Positions 36,030-45,271 of a stretch of DNA of 64,000 bases are shown here, in pieces. The translations under genes were made by a program, and so were the position numbers. The notes under the pieces were generated by a model. It saw only the letters and a list, made by a program, of their open reading frames with translations. It had not been told where the DNA came from and made no database searches. This DNA comes from DATBAX01 sp963762965 (lineage in GTDB: Bacteria > Acidobacteriota > Terriglobia > Terriglobales > Acidobacteriaceae), in the NCBI GenBank assembly GCA_963762965.1, contig CAVXME010000005.1, forward strand, positions 46,781 through 110,780, read 5' to 3'. How positions within the stretch are numbered: the first letter of the stretch is position 1; each line of letters opens with the position of its first letter.

Positions 36030-37628
36030 TCAGTTCCAATGCTTGTATTGCGGCCACGTTTCCGCCAGCGGTCTTTTCAGGCCACGGCAGAAATAAATCG
36101 GCTGGTTTTCTTCCTCCATGCCCCAGGGATCAAAATGTACGCCTACTTCTTCCACTGAATCGCACATCCGGGAAAGATCATCCAGTCCATATTGCAGAGT
36201 GATCAAATTGTCGCCAGTGAATCCGTGGGTTCCCCAGTAGAAGTAAGTCTGGTGTCCGCTGAGGGCCGGAGGCAGCCCATATTTTGGACCAAACATATCA
36301 ATCGCTCCGGCCTCGCCGTAGTTACCGGTCAGAATGGCTGTCTTGGCGCGCTCTTCGGGAGTCAGCCCGATGTAAACCTTCGCCACTTGTCCGACCATCT
36401 CCGGCCAGCCAAACTGGTCGGCAAAAACCTGCGGCCACTGGGCGTGCTCATGGACTTCGCGTTTGGTCGGCGTGAGTCCAAGTTTCCGCATGTAGGTCAC
36501 ATACGCATCCGGTGACAATAGTGGCAGCATGAGCGGCGCCAAGATTGCTCCGGTGATGATCACAACACCGACCACCAACGCTTTCGGCCAGAGCTTCCCT
36601 TCTGTGAACCGCCATCGGCTCAGCGCTCCCTCCCAGGCCACGGCCCCACCCGCCAGCAGCATGGGGTAAATCGGAACCACGTAGTAGTCCTTGCCATGCA
36701 ACACCACCATCAGGACGAAAAACGTCAGATAGATCCAGGCCAACGCGCGATACCTGGTCCCCCGTCCCAACAGAAAATGCCAAAGCCCCGAGATCCAGAT
36801 CAGAGACAAAACCGGGTGCATGACCACAAACTGTTGCAGGACAAATTTCAGCGGAGACAGTACGACATTCTTGCCCGTGACTTGCACATTGTGAAGATCT
36901 TCCAGGGTGGGAAAGTGGTGCTGAATCTGCCACAGCAGATTGGGTAGAAAAATCAGCAACGCCACTCCACCGCCGAGCCAAATCCAGGGCTTGACGAATT
37001 CCCGCCGATGCTCCGTTAGTAGCAAGCCGATCACCACGGCAACGCCGAAAAATGCGGTGGAATGCTTGTTCATCAGTCCCAGGCCCGCCAGCACACCGAA
37101 CCAGATCCAAAGCCTGGAATTGCCCGTCTGGATGATTCGAATCAGAAAATATATGCATCCCATCCAGAACAACGGCTCGAAAGCATTCATGGACAGGAAG
37201 CTGTCGATACCGAGATAGATAGGCACTAACAGCACAGAAAGGCCGGCCAGCCCCTGGGCAAAACGATCTCCGCCCAGGCGGCACGTCATCACCATGGTAA
37301 GGGCAACCAGCAAGGCGCCCGCAACGGCCGGAAACACTCGCAATGCCGGCAACAACGGTAGCCCGCCACTGAGGAGCAGCGCGATCCGGGCCACCAGTCC
37401 GATCATCGGAGCGTGGTCCACGTAGCCCCAACTCAGGTGCCGCCCACAATCGAGGTAGTAGAGTTCGTCGCGAAAATACCCATACCGGTTGCTGAGCAAG
37501 AGATGGATCAGCAGCTTGGCACCCGCCACAACCGCAACCGGAGCAACCGCAAGAATGGGGATCTTTTCGGCCTTGGCTGGCACAAGTCCAAGGGAGTTCG
37601 CCCTGGGGAAAGACGATTCGTCGTTCAT
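36030..37628 (-). CDS. GT39/ArnT-like membrane glycosyltransferase
   Basis: 532 residues with about 12 membrane segments. The first periplasmic loop has the GT-C acid pair in YFRDELYYLDCGRHLSWGY and DHAPMIGL, as in protein O-mannosyltransferases and ArnT. A soluble C-terminal part (about 400-532) contains YGEAGAIDMFGPKYGLP and GLDDLSRMCDSVEEVG. It probably transfers a sugar from a polyprenyl-phosphate donor to lipid or protein in the envelope. Acceptor unknown. Divergent from the HEAT-PilZ gene. Confidence 0.85.
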   Translation of the reverse strand: MNDESSFPRANSLGLVPAKAEKIPILAVAPVAVVAGAKLLIHLLLSNRYGYFRDELYYLDCGRHLSWGYVDHAPMIGLVARIALLLSGGLPLLPALRVFPAVAGALLVALTMVMTCRLGGDRFAQGLAGLSVLLVPIYLGIDSFLSMNAFEPLFWMGCIYFLIRIIQTGNSRLWIWFGVLAGLGLMNKHSTAFFGVAVVIGLLLTEHRREFVKPWIWLGGGVALLIFLPNLLWQIQHHFPTLEDLHNVQVTGKNVVLSPLKFVLQQFVVMHPVLSLIWISGLWHFLLGRGTRYRALAWIYLTFFVLMVVLHGKDYYVVPIYPMLLAGGAVAWEGALSRWRFTEGKLWPKALVVGVVIITGAILAPLMLPLLSPDAYVTYMRKLGLTPTKREVHEHAQWPQVFADQFGWPEMVGQVAKVYIGLTPEERAKTAILTGNYGEAGAIDMFGPKYGLPPALSGHQTYFYWGTHGFTGDNLITLQYGLDDLSRMCDSVEEVGVHFDPWGMEEENQPIYFCRGLKRPLAETWPQYKHWN

Positions 37629-37684
37629 AAGACATTATCCATGAAATGTTGGCTTCAAATGCTGCTTGGCTAGATGCACTGGGT

Positions 37685-37785
37685 GGTAACTATTTTCAAA
37701 CGTTACCTTGCACTCCGACTGGAGAATCGGCACCCGGAAGTCCATGGGTAAGTCTCATTACCTCCGTAATGTGCGCCGCCTTACC
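37685..37785 (+). promoter_or_regulatory. Structured leader upstream of the HEAT-PilZ gene
   Basis: Several nested inverted repeats of TTACC words: GGTAAC / GTTACC (37685-37690 and 37702-37707), GGTAAG / CTTACC (37747-37752 and 37780-37785), and inside it the hairpin CATTAC / GTAATG (37756-37761 and 37766-37771) with a four-base loop. Could be a protein operator or an RNA structure. It does not match a c-di-GMP riboswitch as I know it. Confidence 0.35.
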
Positions 37786-37907
37786 GTTACGGATTACCCT
37801 TATCAGGTAAACAGAGTGTCGAGGAGCCGCGTATTCTCACTGCACCTACAAGCAGAGATAGCAGGGGCGCATCCGCTCGTGCCTTTATTCACAGCCTGAA
37901 TATTCTG

Positions 37908-40523
37908 GTGAAGTACGTGCGTTTGTACGGCTTTGATCACAAGCGCACCACCGGCCAGTTTGAAATCGCCTGGAATGAGCTCCAGCAAGGATTGCCCAAA
38001 GATCGGGATGGTGGCTTTCTTCTGGGCGTCTCCGGAAACACACTCTTACTCGATGGCCTTGCCCTCGAGGCTGGGCAGGCGGAGCGCAGTTTTGCCCATC
38101 TTCTGAATACGGCCGGGCTGGCCAGCATTCAGTTCACCAACCAGGTCTCACTGGAAGATTTTGCCCAACTGGTAAAGGCATTTGCTGTCGGGAGCGCCAA
38201 AGCGCAGGATGTCGTCAAGCAAATCAAGGACATCTTTGGCGACAGCAAACAGGCCACCATCAAGATCAACGAAGTAAAGTTTGTGGCCGCCGATCCTGCC
38301 ACTGGTGAAGTCTCCATCGCGGCCCAGATCGCCGCCCAGACCCTGGGACCCGAGTTCAAGCAATGGTTGAATGATCCCCAGAAACTCCTTCAATTGATTG
38401 CCGCAGCGGAGGGCGCACACCAGGGTGGCGCAGGGGTGGTCGGCGGCGCTCCGGTTGGCAGCGTTCCCAACACACCCGGCGACGGCACCGTAGCCGTCGG
38501 AACCGGTGGAAACTGGAGCGGTGGCACGGTCCCTCTACAAGAGGAAGAAGTCATCCAGGCCATCCGGTTGCTGACCAGGTTTGGGGAAGTTGGCGGCGAT
38601 CCCAACGCCAAGACAGACTCGCTGCAAGCCGAACTCAACCAGACCGATCCCAATACCAAGCTCAACCTTCAGCAGTTACTCGAAGGGCTTGCCGCCACCG
38701 TGCCTGCGCAACAGAACGACACGCCGCTCCTGATGAAAGCGGCCGAGCACATGGCGATTCGCTTTGCCCTCGAGCGTTTCCAAAAGGGCGAAGTGAAAGT
38801 CAACGCCGTCCATCAGATGCTGGAGCACATGAGCCGGCAAATGGACACGCTGCGCCAGATCCTGCGCATCCAGGAAGATAAGATGGGCAAGGCCGGCATT
38901 CTGGTGGAGTCACACGCCGACATTCTCGACCGCATGTTCTGGGCCGAAGTGCCCGACGCCGGAAAGAAAAGCGTTCTGCTCTCCAATGAAGCGCCCTGCG
39001 TGCCGCCACGCAACGTTCGCCAGTTTGTTGAAGTCCTATTGGATCGAGCCGACAAAGATTCAGCCAATGCCGTCCTGCAAAACTATTGCAACTGTCTCGA
39101 CGCAAAAGATAGCGAGCCACGACGCAAGATCGCTACCGGGATAAGCCAACTGGCCGACCTGTACGCCGCGCTTGGAAATGACCTGATGGGCATGGCGATT
39201 CGCAAGCTGGGCGAAACTCTATGTAAGGAACCGGACCCAGAACTGCAAAGTATGATCAGCGCCGCCTTCGTGCGTCTGAGTTCAGAGGCCAGCACGCGAA
39301 GACTGTATGGCGCATTAAATGACGTTTGCGAGTCCATTGACAACATTGCCAAACTGCGGCCCGTACTCGCGGGTGACTTGCGGCCACGCATTGGTGTGGA
39401 AAATCGGCTGCCTGAGTTCATCGAAGAAGCTCTGCGCGAACCGAAAATTCCAGCCGACCTGCTCAAAGTCCTTCGCCGCACTTCGCAAGCTGGCGTGGAA
39501 CATCTGGCCGACCGCTTTTTCCGCTGCATGCGGCGCGACGAGTGCGATCGCATGGTGGAGCTCGTCAAAGAACTAGGCCCCGACGGCATTGGTCAATTGC
39601 GGGAAATGCTGCGTACCGGACAGGCCCGGCCGGCTGCTTCCGTGATCGGTCTGTTGAGCCGGTTGGATGTGCCCACATTGTTGGAATTGCTGCCGGTGCG
39701 TTTGCCGGAGTGGAACCGCTTCTATCACGACATCGTAGTCCGTCAAATCGCTTATGGTGCTGCCACCGACCGCGGCCGGTCGTTGCTGGAACTTCTGGAA
39801 GTCCTGGACCCCTTGGTACTGCCGCAAGCGCTCGATGAAATCGGCATGAGCGGCGACCGCACAGCAGTCCCTCCGCTCATCGTGATGGCGGAAGCAGGCG
39901 AGGCCAAGGAACGCTCGCCGCTGCTGCAAGCCAAGGCGGTAGAATCTTTGGGCCGGTTGCGCGAACCAGAATCCATCCCCGTGCTACGTACTCTTCTCGA
40001 AGCCAAGAAAATGTGGAAATATATCCATCCCCGCGAGCTGAGAATTGCCGCTGCGCAGGCGCTGGCCAAAATTGATCCCCGTTACAGCAGCCAGGTCATG
40101 GCCGACAACGGCCTGGAACCGGGAGAACTGGCCATTGCGCCCCTGGATGCAGCGCCGGCCTGTCCCTGGGTACGCCAGCGCCGTTACGAGCGCATTGCCC
40201 TGCGCAAATCGATTTCCGCGACCATCAGCAGTTCCTGGGGCAAGTCCAGCATTTCGATTCGCGAACTCAGCCTGGGCGGCGGAATGGGCGTCAAGGAAGA
40301 CAACCTCCGCGTGGGAGCGGAAGCCAATCTCGATATGTCGGTTGGCATGAAGCACATTCGCGCGCAAGTACTCTTGCGCCGGGCCCGGGTAAATGAAGTC
40401 GGTTTTGAAATCGTGAATACCGACCTCGAGAGCCGCTATCGCTTACGCCGCGTACTCATGGAAGCCGTCGAACACGCCCCCGAGCCCAAGGCCGGGGACT
40501 GGAACGGCGCGCGCAAACTCTAG
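37908..40523 (+). CDS. HEAT-repeat protein with C-terminal PilZ domain
   Basis: 871 residues from GTG at 37908. Family-like sequence already starts in phase upstream (FIHSLNILVKYVRLYG), so the real start is probably further 5'; see findings. Residues about 1-150 are helical, followed by a Gly-rich linker (about 165-205), then helical HEAT-like repeats (about 400-760, such as EALREPKIPADLLKVLRRTS and PLLQAKAVESLGRLREPESI). The C-terminus (about 755-860) is a PilZ domain with RRYER matching RxxxR, while the second motif reads ELSLGG, with Glu where Asp/Asn is usual. PilZ domains bind c-di-GMP; retention of binding is uncertain. A weak hairpin follows and the ATP synthase genes converge. Confidence 0.85.
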   Translation: MKYVRLYGFDHKRTTGQFEIAWNELQQGLPKDRDGGFLLGVSGNTLLLDGLALEAGQAERSFAHLLNTAGLASIQFTNQVSLEDFAQLVKAFAVGSAKAQDVVKQIKDIFGDSKQATIKINEVKFVAADPATGEVSIAAQIAAQTLGPEFKQWLNDPQKLLQLIAAAEGAHQGGAGVVGGAPVGSVPNTPGDGTVAVGTGGNWSGGTVPLQEEEVIQAIRLLTRFGEVGGDPNAKTDSLQAELNQTDPNTKLNLQQLLEGLAATVPAQQNDTPLLMKAAEHMAIRFALERFQKGEVKVNAVHQMLEHMSRQMDTLRQILRIQEDKMGKAGILVESHADILDRMFWAEVPDAGKKSVLLSNEAPCVPPRNVRQFVEVLLDRADKDSANAVLQNYCNCLDAKDSEPRRKIATGISQLADLYAALGNDLMGMAIRKLGETLCKEPDPELQSMISAAFVRLSSEASTRRLYGALNDVCESIDNIAKLRPVLAGDLRPRIGVENRLPEFIEEALREPKIPADLLKVLRRTSQAGVEHLADRFFRCMRRDECDRMVELVKELGPDGIGQLREMLRTGQARPAASVIGLLSRLDVPTLLELLPVRLPEWNRFYHDIVVRQIAYGAATDRGRSLLELLEVLDPLVLPQALDEIGMSGDRTAVPPLIVMAEAGEAKERSPLLQAKAVESLGRLREPESIPVLRTLLEAKKMWKYIHPRELRIAAAQALAKIDPRYSSQVMADNGLEPGELAIAPLDAAPACPWVRQRRYERIALRKSISATISSSWGKSSISIRELSLGGGMGVKEDNLRVGAEANLDMSVGMKHIRAQVLLRRARVNEVGFEIVNTDLESRYRLRRVLMEAVEHAPEPKAGDWNGARKL

Positions 40524-40555
40524 TCGGCCTCCCAGTCTCTAAATCTTGTCACAAA

Positions 40556-40585
40556 AAAAGCCTCCGCTTTATCGCGCAGGCTTTT
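40556..40585. terminator. Hairpin terminator between converging genes
   Basis: AAAAGCCT / AGGCTTTT stem with a 14-base loop, A-rich on the left and T-rich on the right. It lies between the ends of the HEAT-PilZ gene and atpE and could act in both directions. Confidence 0.6.
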
Positions 40586-40598
40586 GAATTCCCGACCT

Positions 40599-40913
40599 CT
40601 AGACCACCTTTACAAAAATGATCACCAACGTGAAAAGGACCAGCGACTCAACGAACGCGAGTCCGACGAACAAAGCCACCTGGATGCTCGCGCGGGCCGC
40701 GGGATTCCGCGCCATACCTTCACAAGCGGCAGCGCCGATTTTGCCCTGACCCAGAGCGGCCAGACCTGCCGCCAGGGCGATGGCAAACCCTGAAGTGAGG
40801 GCAACCCAATTGACTCCCGAGTGCGCGGCAGCTTCCGTGCCCTGAGCGAACGCCGGAACCGCCACCACCATACAAACCAAAACAATCCCTAGAACTACGA
40901 CAAGCTTACGCAT
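40599..40913 (-). CDS. atpE: ATP synthase F0 subunit c
   Basis: 104 residues, longer than the usual ~80 because of an N-terminal signal-like segment (MRKLVVVLGIVLVCMVVAVP AFAQ). Two helices follow: ALAAGLAALGQGKIGAAACE and QVALFVGLAFVESLVLFTLV. The ion-binding glutamate is in FVES. A Gln in helix 1 (GQGKIG) lies exactly 33 residues before this Glu and Ser follows it, the same spacing as the Gln/Glu/Ser ligands of sodium-dependent c-rings; the usual next Thr is Leu. The subunit forms the rotor ring. Last gene of the F0 operon; no F1 genes are in the window. Confidence 0.95.
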   Translation of the reverse strand: MRKLVVVLGIVLVCMVVAVPAFAQGTEAAAHSGVNWVALTSGFAIALAAGLAALGQGKIGAAACEGMARNPAARASIQVALFVGLAFVESLVLFTLVIIFVKVV

Positions 40914-41012
40914 TGTGCTCTCCTTGTAGCGAATGAATTTGCCGCCAGTGGGTGGTTGACGTCACCGTGCAGGCGCCCTCACGCTTGCGGCGTTTTTATG
41001 ATGCCCGAAATC

Positions 41013-41744
41013 TTAGTGTTCGTGTGCTGTCGCCTCTCCCAGATAAACCGCTGCCAGAAGGACGAAAATGTATGCCTGGATGGTTCCGAAGAAAACGTGA
41101 AGCCCCATAAACAAAATCGGGAAAAGAACCGGCAGCAACGAGAAAAACACCAGCGTCACCATTTCGCCGGCAAATATGTTTGCATAGAGACGAACGGTGA
41201 GTGACATCAGGCGCGCCAGATGGCTGAATACTTCGATGGGGAACATCAGAAACGCCAGCCACCACACCGGGCCTGCGAAATGTTTGAGATACCCGAGGAA
41301 TCCATTCGTGCGCAGCCCATGGTAGTTGTAGTAAATCCACGTCACCACGGCACATCCCAACGGGACAACGGCCTTCGCCGTCGGGGATGCAAGGCCGGGA
41401 ATCAGTCCAAGCATATTTGAGAAGAAAATGAACATTCCCAGCGTGATCAGGTAAGGCAGATACCTCTCACTATCATGCCCGATAATTTCCTTGCCCAATC
41501 CACCCACAAACCCGCTTATGCCTTCCATGGTGTGCTGCAAAACCCCCGGGCTTTCCACCGATAGGCTCATTCGTACCAATACAAACACCACAGTCAGGGC
41601 CAGGACGATCAGGATTTGCATGGCAACATGGTCAGGAATTGGGGCCATGGGATTGCTGGGAGGCACATGAAGCAACTGAAGCAGCGCCGTCACCGGACCG
41701 GCAAACAGTCGATTTAGAAGCTCGGTGAACAGTAATGTGTGCAT
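41013..41744 (-). CDS. atpB: ATP synthase F0 subunit a
   Basis: 243 residues with five or six membrane helices. The essential arginine lies in LMSLTVRLYANIFAGEM, and FPIEVFSHLARL is the adjacent conserved loop. It forms the ion half-channels next to the c-ring. The stop lies 99 bases before atpE on the same strand, and the start is 33 bases after the AtpI-like gene. Confidence 0.96.
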   Translation of the reverse strand: MHTLLFTELLNRLFAGPVTALLQLLHVPPSNPMAPIPDHVAMQILIVLALTVVFVLVRMSLSVESPGVLQHTMEGISGFVGGLGKEIIGHDSERYLPYLITLGMFIFFSNMLGLIPGLASPTAKAVVPLGCAVVTWIYYNYHGLRTNGFLGYLKHFAGPVWWLAFLMFPIEVFSHLARLMSLTVRLYANIFAGEMVTLVFFSLLPVLFPILFMGLHVFFGTIQAYIFVLLAAVYLGEATAHEH

Positions 41745-41777
41745 TCAATTCCTGGCTGTAAGTATGTAGTGGGAAGG

Positions 41778-42218
41778 TCAAACGCCGCGCCGGATGGCAG
41801 AAAAAGCCTCGTACAGAGCCTCGCCCATCATGGCCGCAACTGGCACACAGAGACCCCAAAGCAGGCCCCGAAACGCCCCTGACCAACCAATAAATGTAAC
41901 ATACGAAACGAGGGCGATCAAAAGGTAGCGAATCAAGAAACGCATCACCAGCCGGCTGCCTCTTTCGCTGCTTTGAAACTCGACCACGGCACGAGCAAGG
42001 CTGTTGACCGCCCGTTCCAGCCAGCGAAAATTCAGATAGGAAATGGCCGCCCCCAGCAGAAAACCTTCCGCCGCTGTAAGGCCGTACGACACCCAGACTA
42101 GTGGAATAAGTAGCACGCCCAGGACAAGGATGCACCGCAAAATCCGCCGGACCGCACCCCCGTAGAAAATCGCGCTGGCACTGGATTCCCTGTCTAGCTG
42201 CGATTCCGGGCCAGTCAT
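41778..42218 (-). CDS. AtpI-like ATP synthase assembly protein
   Basis: 146 residues with about four membrane segments (RILRCILVLGVLLIPLVWVS, GFLLGAAISYLNFRWLE, YLLIALVSYVTFIGW, GLCVPVAAMMGEALYEAF). The position between the AtpZ-like gene and atpB, the length and the segment pattern fit the ATP synthase I family, which aids c-ring assembly. Sequence similarity alone would be weak. It overlaps the upstream gene by ATGA. Confidence 0.75.
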   Translation of the reverse strand: MTGPESQLDRESSASAIFYGGAVRRILRCILVLGVLLIPLVWVSYGLTAAEGFLLGAAISYLNFRWLERAVNSLARAVVEFQSSERGSRLVMRFLIRYLLIALVSYVTFIGWSGAFRGLLWGLCVPVAAMMGEALYEAFSAIRRGV

Positions 42219-42469
42219 GGTTTGTTTTTCCGTTTATCTCCGGAAGCAGCGACGGCCATGCGGATCATCTCAATAAAACCAACCACCGCTCCCAGCATCA
42301 GCCCCACAATAAATAACCACTTGGTATGCAGCCAGTGGTCGAGAGCCTTGCCAATAAGCAATCCCAGAACCACTGCGGCCGGAATGATGAACCCAATTTC
42401 CGAATAACGGGCATACGCCACCAGCGGATTGTTTTTCCCCGGCTTGTCCTCATCATCCTTAGGGTCCAT
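42215..42469 (-). CDS. AtpZ/AtpI family small membrane protein
   Basis: 84 residues with two membrane helices: YSEIGFIIPAAVVLGLLIGK and WLFIVGLMLGAVVGFIEMIR. This two-helix pattern with a charged N-terminus (MDPKDDEDKPGKN) and a basic end (KRKNKP) is the F0F1-ATPase gene-1/AtpZ type, placed as usual at the start of the atp operon. It may assist assembly or carry Mg2+; this is family knowledge, not visible here. Confidence 0.82.
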   Translation of the reverse strand: MDPKDDEDKPGKNNPLVAYARYSEIGFIIPAAVVLGLLIGKALDHWLHTKWLFIVGLMLGAVVGFIEMIRMAVAASGDKRKNKP

Positions 42470-42554
42470 AGGAGCAAGGTTAGCAGACCACAGATCAGGA
42501 TCGCGCGCGGAAAGTCGATAAATGCCCCATGCGAATCCGCACAGAACTGAGCGC

Positions 42555-44085
42555 CTAGTTCAGGCGCAATACCCAGTCCATCAACTGAATGAAAGGTTGC
42601 GGATGGACCCCGATAAAGACCGTCGCCACAATCGCAACCGAGAGTCCGGCCCAGACTTCCCCGCCGATCGAAAGCAATTCTTCGTGGGCAACATTGTCAA
42701 TTTTCCCGCGAGTGAACATGGCTTTCGCGATGCGCCCGTAACCGTACAGACCGATCACCGTGACCAGGCCACCTATCGCCACCAAAACGTAGTGCCTACC
42801 CTCGATCAGGCTGCGCCCAACGAAATACCTTCCGTAAAATCCAGCCAAGGGCGGAATCCCGGCCAGTGACAGCAGAAAGATCAGCATCAGAATCGCCAGC
42901 TTAGGCGTCCTGAAGAAGGCTCCCGCTGCATTGTCGCCGCTCCCGCCTTGCCGCCCCTGCAAAGTCGCAAACCCGAATGCGCCCGCTGTCATGAAGACAT
43001 AAGCCAGCAAATACAGCAATATTCCCTTGAAGCCATCGAAAAACGCAGGCGCCGGGTAGTCCGCCCACGCTAGCCCAATAAGGCCAAGCAGCATGACTCC
43101 CACATGGACCAGCGAAGAATACGCCAGCACAGACTTCAGACTTGTCTGCCTCAGGACAACAACCGTCCCGCCTGCCATCAACACTACGGCGATGCCAATC
43201 AGGACGGGCGTGTACACCCCTCGCATCGCATACAGTCCCCACAGAAAGATTCGCAGCGCCATTACCCAGCAAGCGGCAGGCGTCGTGACACACAAAAATG
43301 TCATTAGAGCTGATTGACGAGCCTTCGGCAACATCGCCTTCCCGGCAAGGTGAGAGCAGTGAGGCAAGCTTCGAAAAAATCCCCACGGCCGTCGCAACCA
43401 CAGCGGCCATAATCAGTGCTCCGGGATGATCATGTTGAGCCGCCATGTGACGCGCCACCGCCACCGCGATCACATGCAGGTTCGTGCTCTTCGCGAAGTG
43501 GCAGAACAAAATCAGTCCACAAGCCACCAGGCCTGACGACAATCCTGCCCACTCAATACGCTTCCACCGCGCCCCGAGCGGACTGCGATCATCCCGCAAG
43601 AGTCCGCGGAACACGTAGCTCGGCAGCGCCATCAACTCCATGCCCACAAACAATAGTCCCACATGAAAACCCGACGCCATGATCATCATGCCCACAACCG
43701 ACATAAGCAGCAGGGCATAAAACAAGCCGTAGTATTTGGCTCCAACCTTCAAATTTCTGGTCGATAGGAGGATCGCGAGGGCCGCCCCGATCAAAATCAG
43801 CCATAAAAAATAAATCGCCAGATGATCCACCAGAACAGATTGCTGAAAACCCCACTGTAGCCGCCTCCCCTCTCGTTCCAGGCTGGCTTGCGTGTATTGG
43901 ATCTTGAATACTCCGGCTGCGGCAAACAGCAGGCCAGCCATTGCCGTTACAGCATTGGTCCACTTCCATTCCGGCGGTGTGATGAGGTCAATGAGCAGAA
44001 TGCCAACGGCAAATAGCGTCAGCAGAATTACAGGAAGGGACAGCAAATAATTTGTGCCGAAGAATTGCGAAACGCTGCCGAACAC
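42555..44085 (-). pseudogene. nuoN: NADH-quinone oxidoreductase subunit N, frameshifted
   Basis: Two overlapping reading frames together make one NuoN of about 500 residues. The N-terminal frame (start ATG 44085) is good through VATAVGIFSKLASL at about 43357; the C-terminal frame resumes at MTFLCVTTPAACWVMALRIF from about 43304 and runs to 42555. The 54 bases between do not give the expected PFHLWAPDVYEG segment in any frame, so at least two indels are present. These may be sequencing errors or true decay. NuoN is one of the antiporter-like proton-pumping subunits of complex I. No other nuo gene is near; it lies 85 bases upstream of the F0 genes in the same direction. Confidence 0.8.
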
Positions 44086-44114
44086 TAGTTCCCTTTCCTA
44101 TGCCTATCCGTCGA

Positions 44115-44435
44115 TCATCCCTGATGGCCAGCCGCCTGATAACTCTCAATCAGATCGCGAATTCTCTGCGCGTCGGCCTTGCGATGGCCATAGCTGGTGA
44201 TGGGATCGGTCCCGCCGGTGGATTCAATGCGGATGGTCGCCCAGATGATTCCCGTTGAAATGGCGACCGAAGCCACCTTGTTGATGGCGATGCTTTCGTC
44301 GTTGCTGCCGAAAGCCCGTCCTTTGACGCGGCTCACCCGCAGCGGGCTGACCACAATGCGGGTCGGAAAGAAAAGATTTCCCTTGGTGAGGCGGCTGGCG
44401 GTAAAGGTTTCGGATTGAGCCGGCGTGTCGGTCAT
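44115..44435 (-). CDS. Small bacterial PH-like domain protein
   Basis: 106 residues. The core GNLFFPTRIVVSPLRVSRVK, then SIAINKVASVAISTGIIWAT and IRIESTGGTDPITSYGHRKA followed by an amphipathic helix (AQRIRDLIESYQ), fits the strand-rich bacterial PH/YdbT-type domain and its closing helix. Such small proteins have no well-defined function. It is 30 bases from nuoN and is transcribed in the same direction. Confidence 0.65.
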   Translation of the reverse strand: MTDTPAQSETFTASRLTKGNLFFPTRIVVSPLRVSRVKGRAFGSNDESIAINKVASVAISTGIIWATIRIESTGGTDPITSYGHRKADAQRIRDLIESYQAAGHQG

Positions 44436-44497
44436 GGGATATCTGCCGATTGCCAGCTTATCCGTCCGCGCGACTTATTTCAAACTAGGGGAATGTC

Positions 44498-44908
44498 CTA
44501 ATGAGTAGTTTGAACTGCATCCGGCAATGCCGCATCGGGGAAGACAAAAACTGCCCTCGCCAGGTTGGACGCCAGCGTTTCGTCGCGGTAGTAGCGATGA
44601 AGAATGTTGTCTTTCCAATGCAGTAGATCGTCATTTTTCTCAGAGAACTCCGGCCAACTCTGCCGCTTCCCTGCTCTGGCCATGCGTTCTCGTACCAGAA
44701 GCATGTACGTCCATGTGATGGTCTCATGATAAAGCTGCGGCTTTCCGCGGGCCGCCGCGAAGCGTTTCAAAGCACAGCAAAATCTATCCATCGCCTCCAG
44801 CACGGGATAGCGCTCCAGATATGCGAATGCCATGTGCACATGGTCGGCATGATGAAACGGTTCGAGCGTTCCCTGTTCGAATTGAGCGATAAAATCTTCG
44901 TCGTTCAT
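44498..44908 (-). CDS. Conserved protein with FHHADHV motif, function unknown
   Basis: 136 residues from ATG at 44908 (MNDEDFIAQFEQGT); the frame can also start at 44926. Characteristic segments are LEPFHHADHVHMAFAYLERY, with four histidines, and GKPQLYHETITWTYMLLVRE. I know this as a recurring uncharacterised family in bacteria, usually about 130-150 residues. The histidines could bind a metal; that is inference. It follows the DoxX-like gene with a shared stop/start (TAA directly before ATG at 44926). Confidence 0.7.
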   Translation of the reverse strand: MNDEDFIAQFEQGTLEPFHHADHVHMAFAYLERYPVLEAMDRFCCALKRFAAARGKPQLYHETITWTYMLLVRERMARAGKRQSWPEFSEKNDDLLHWKDNILHRYYRDETLASNLARAVFVFPDAALPDAVQTTH

Positions 44909-44926
44909 GCCATGAGCACCATACAT

Positions 44927-45271
44927 TTAAGAATGGTCTGCGTAAAATGCAATCAAAACCATCGCCGCGGCTGCATAGACGACCAGATTTCCCACGTCCA
45001 GCCAGCCATGCAGGACATGGAGCACAAACGCCGCCACGAAGATGACCACCAGCAATTTTCCTCCAACCACGGCCGTCCGCGGAATCAACAACAACACGGC
45101 CCCAAGCATCTCGCCCCAGGCCAGCGCAATCCGCAAGATGTCCGGCAATCCGGACATGGCAAATTCATGAATATGCACCGGAACAAACGCCAGCAAAGCC
45201 GCCTCAATGAACACCACCAATCCCAGCGACCATTGCAATCCCAAGAGTGAGTTTCTCAATAGAGGTTTCAT
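44927..45271 (-). CDS. DoxX-like small membrane protein
   Basis: 114 residues with four hydrophobic segments: SLLGLQWSLGLVVFIEAALL, IALAWGEMLGAVLLLIPRTA, LLVVIFVAAFVLHVLHGWLD and NLVVYAAAAMVLIAF. The length and segment pattern match DoxX/DoxD-like membrane proteins, whose role is poorly defined; some take part in redox stress. Its start overlaps the stop of the upstream regulator gene (ATGA), which indicates a cotranscribed unit. Confidence 0.72.
   Translation of the reverse strand: MKPLLRNSLLGLQWSLGLVVFIEAALLAFVPVHIHEFAMSGLPDILRIALAWGEMLGAVLLLIPRTAVVGGKLLVVIFVAAFVLHVLHGWLDVGNLVVYAAAAMVLIAFYADHS

Noticed and set aside
37685..37785. c-di-GMP riboswitch before the PilZ gene
   Set aside because: The GEMM signature sequence is not present; only TTACC-type inverted repeats are seen.
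37708..37899. 63-residue open frame in front of the HEAT-PilZ gene
   Set aside because: In another frame than the PilZ protein and without family character; the region is better explained as a leader with inverted repeats.
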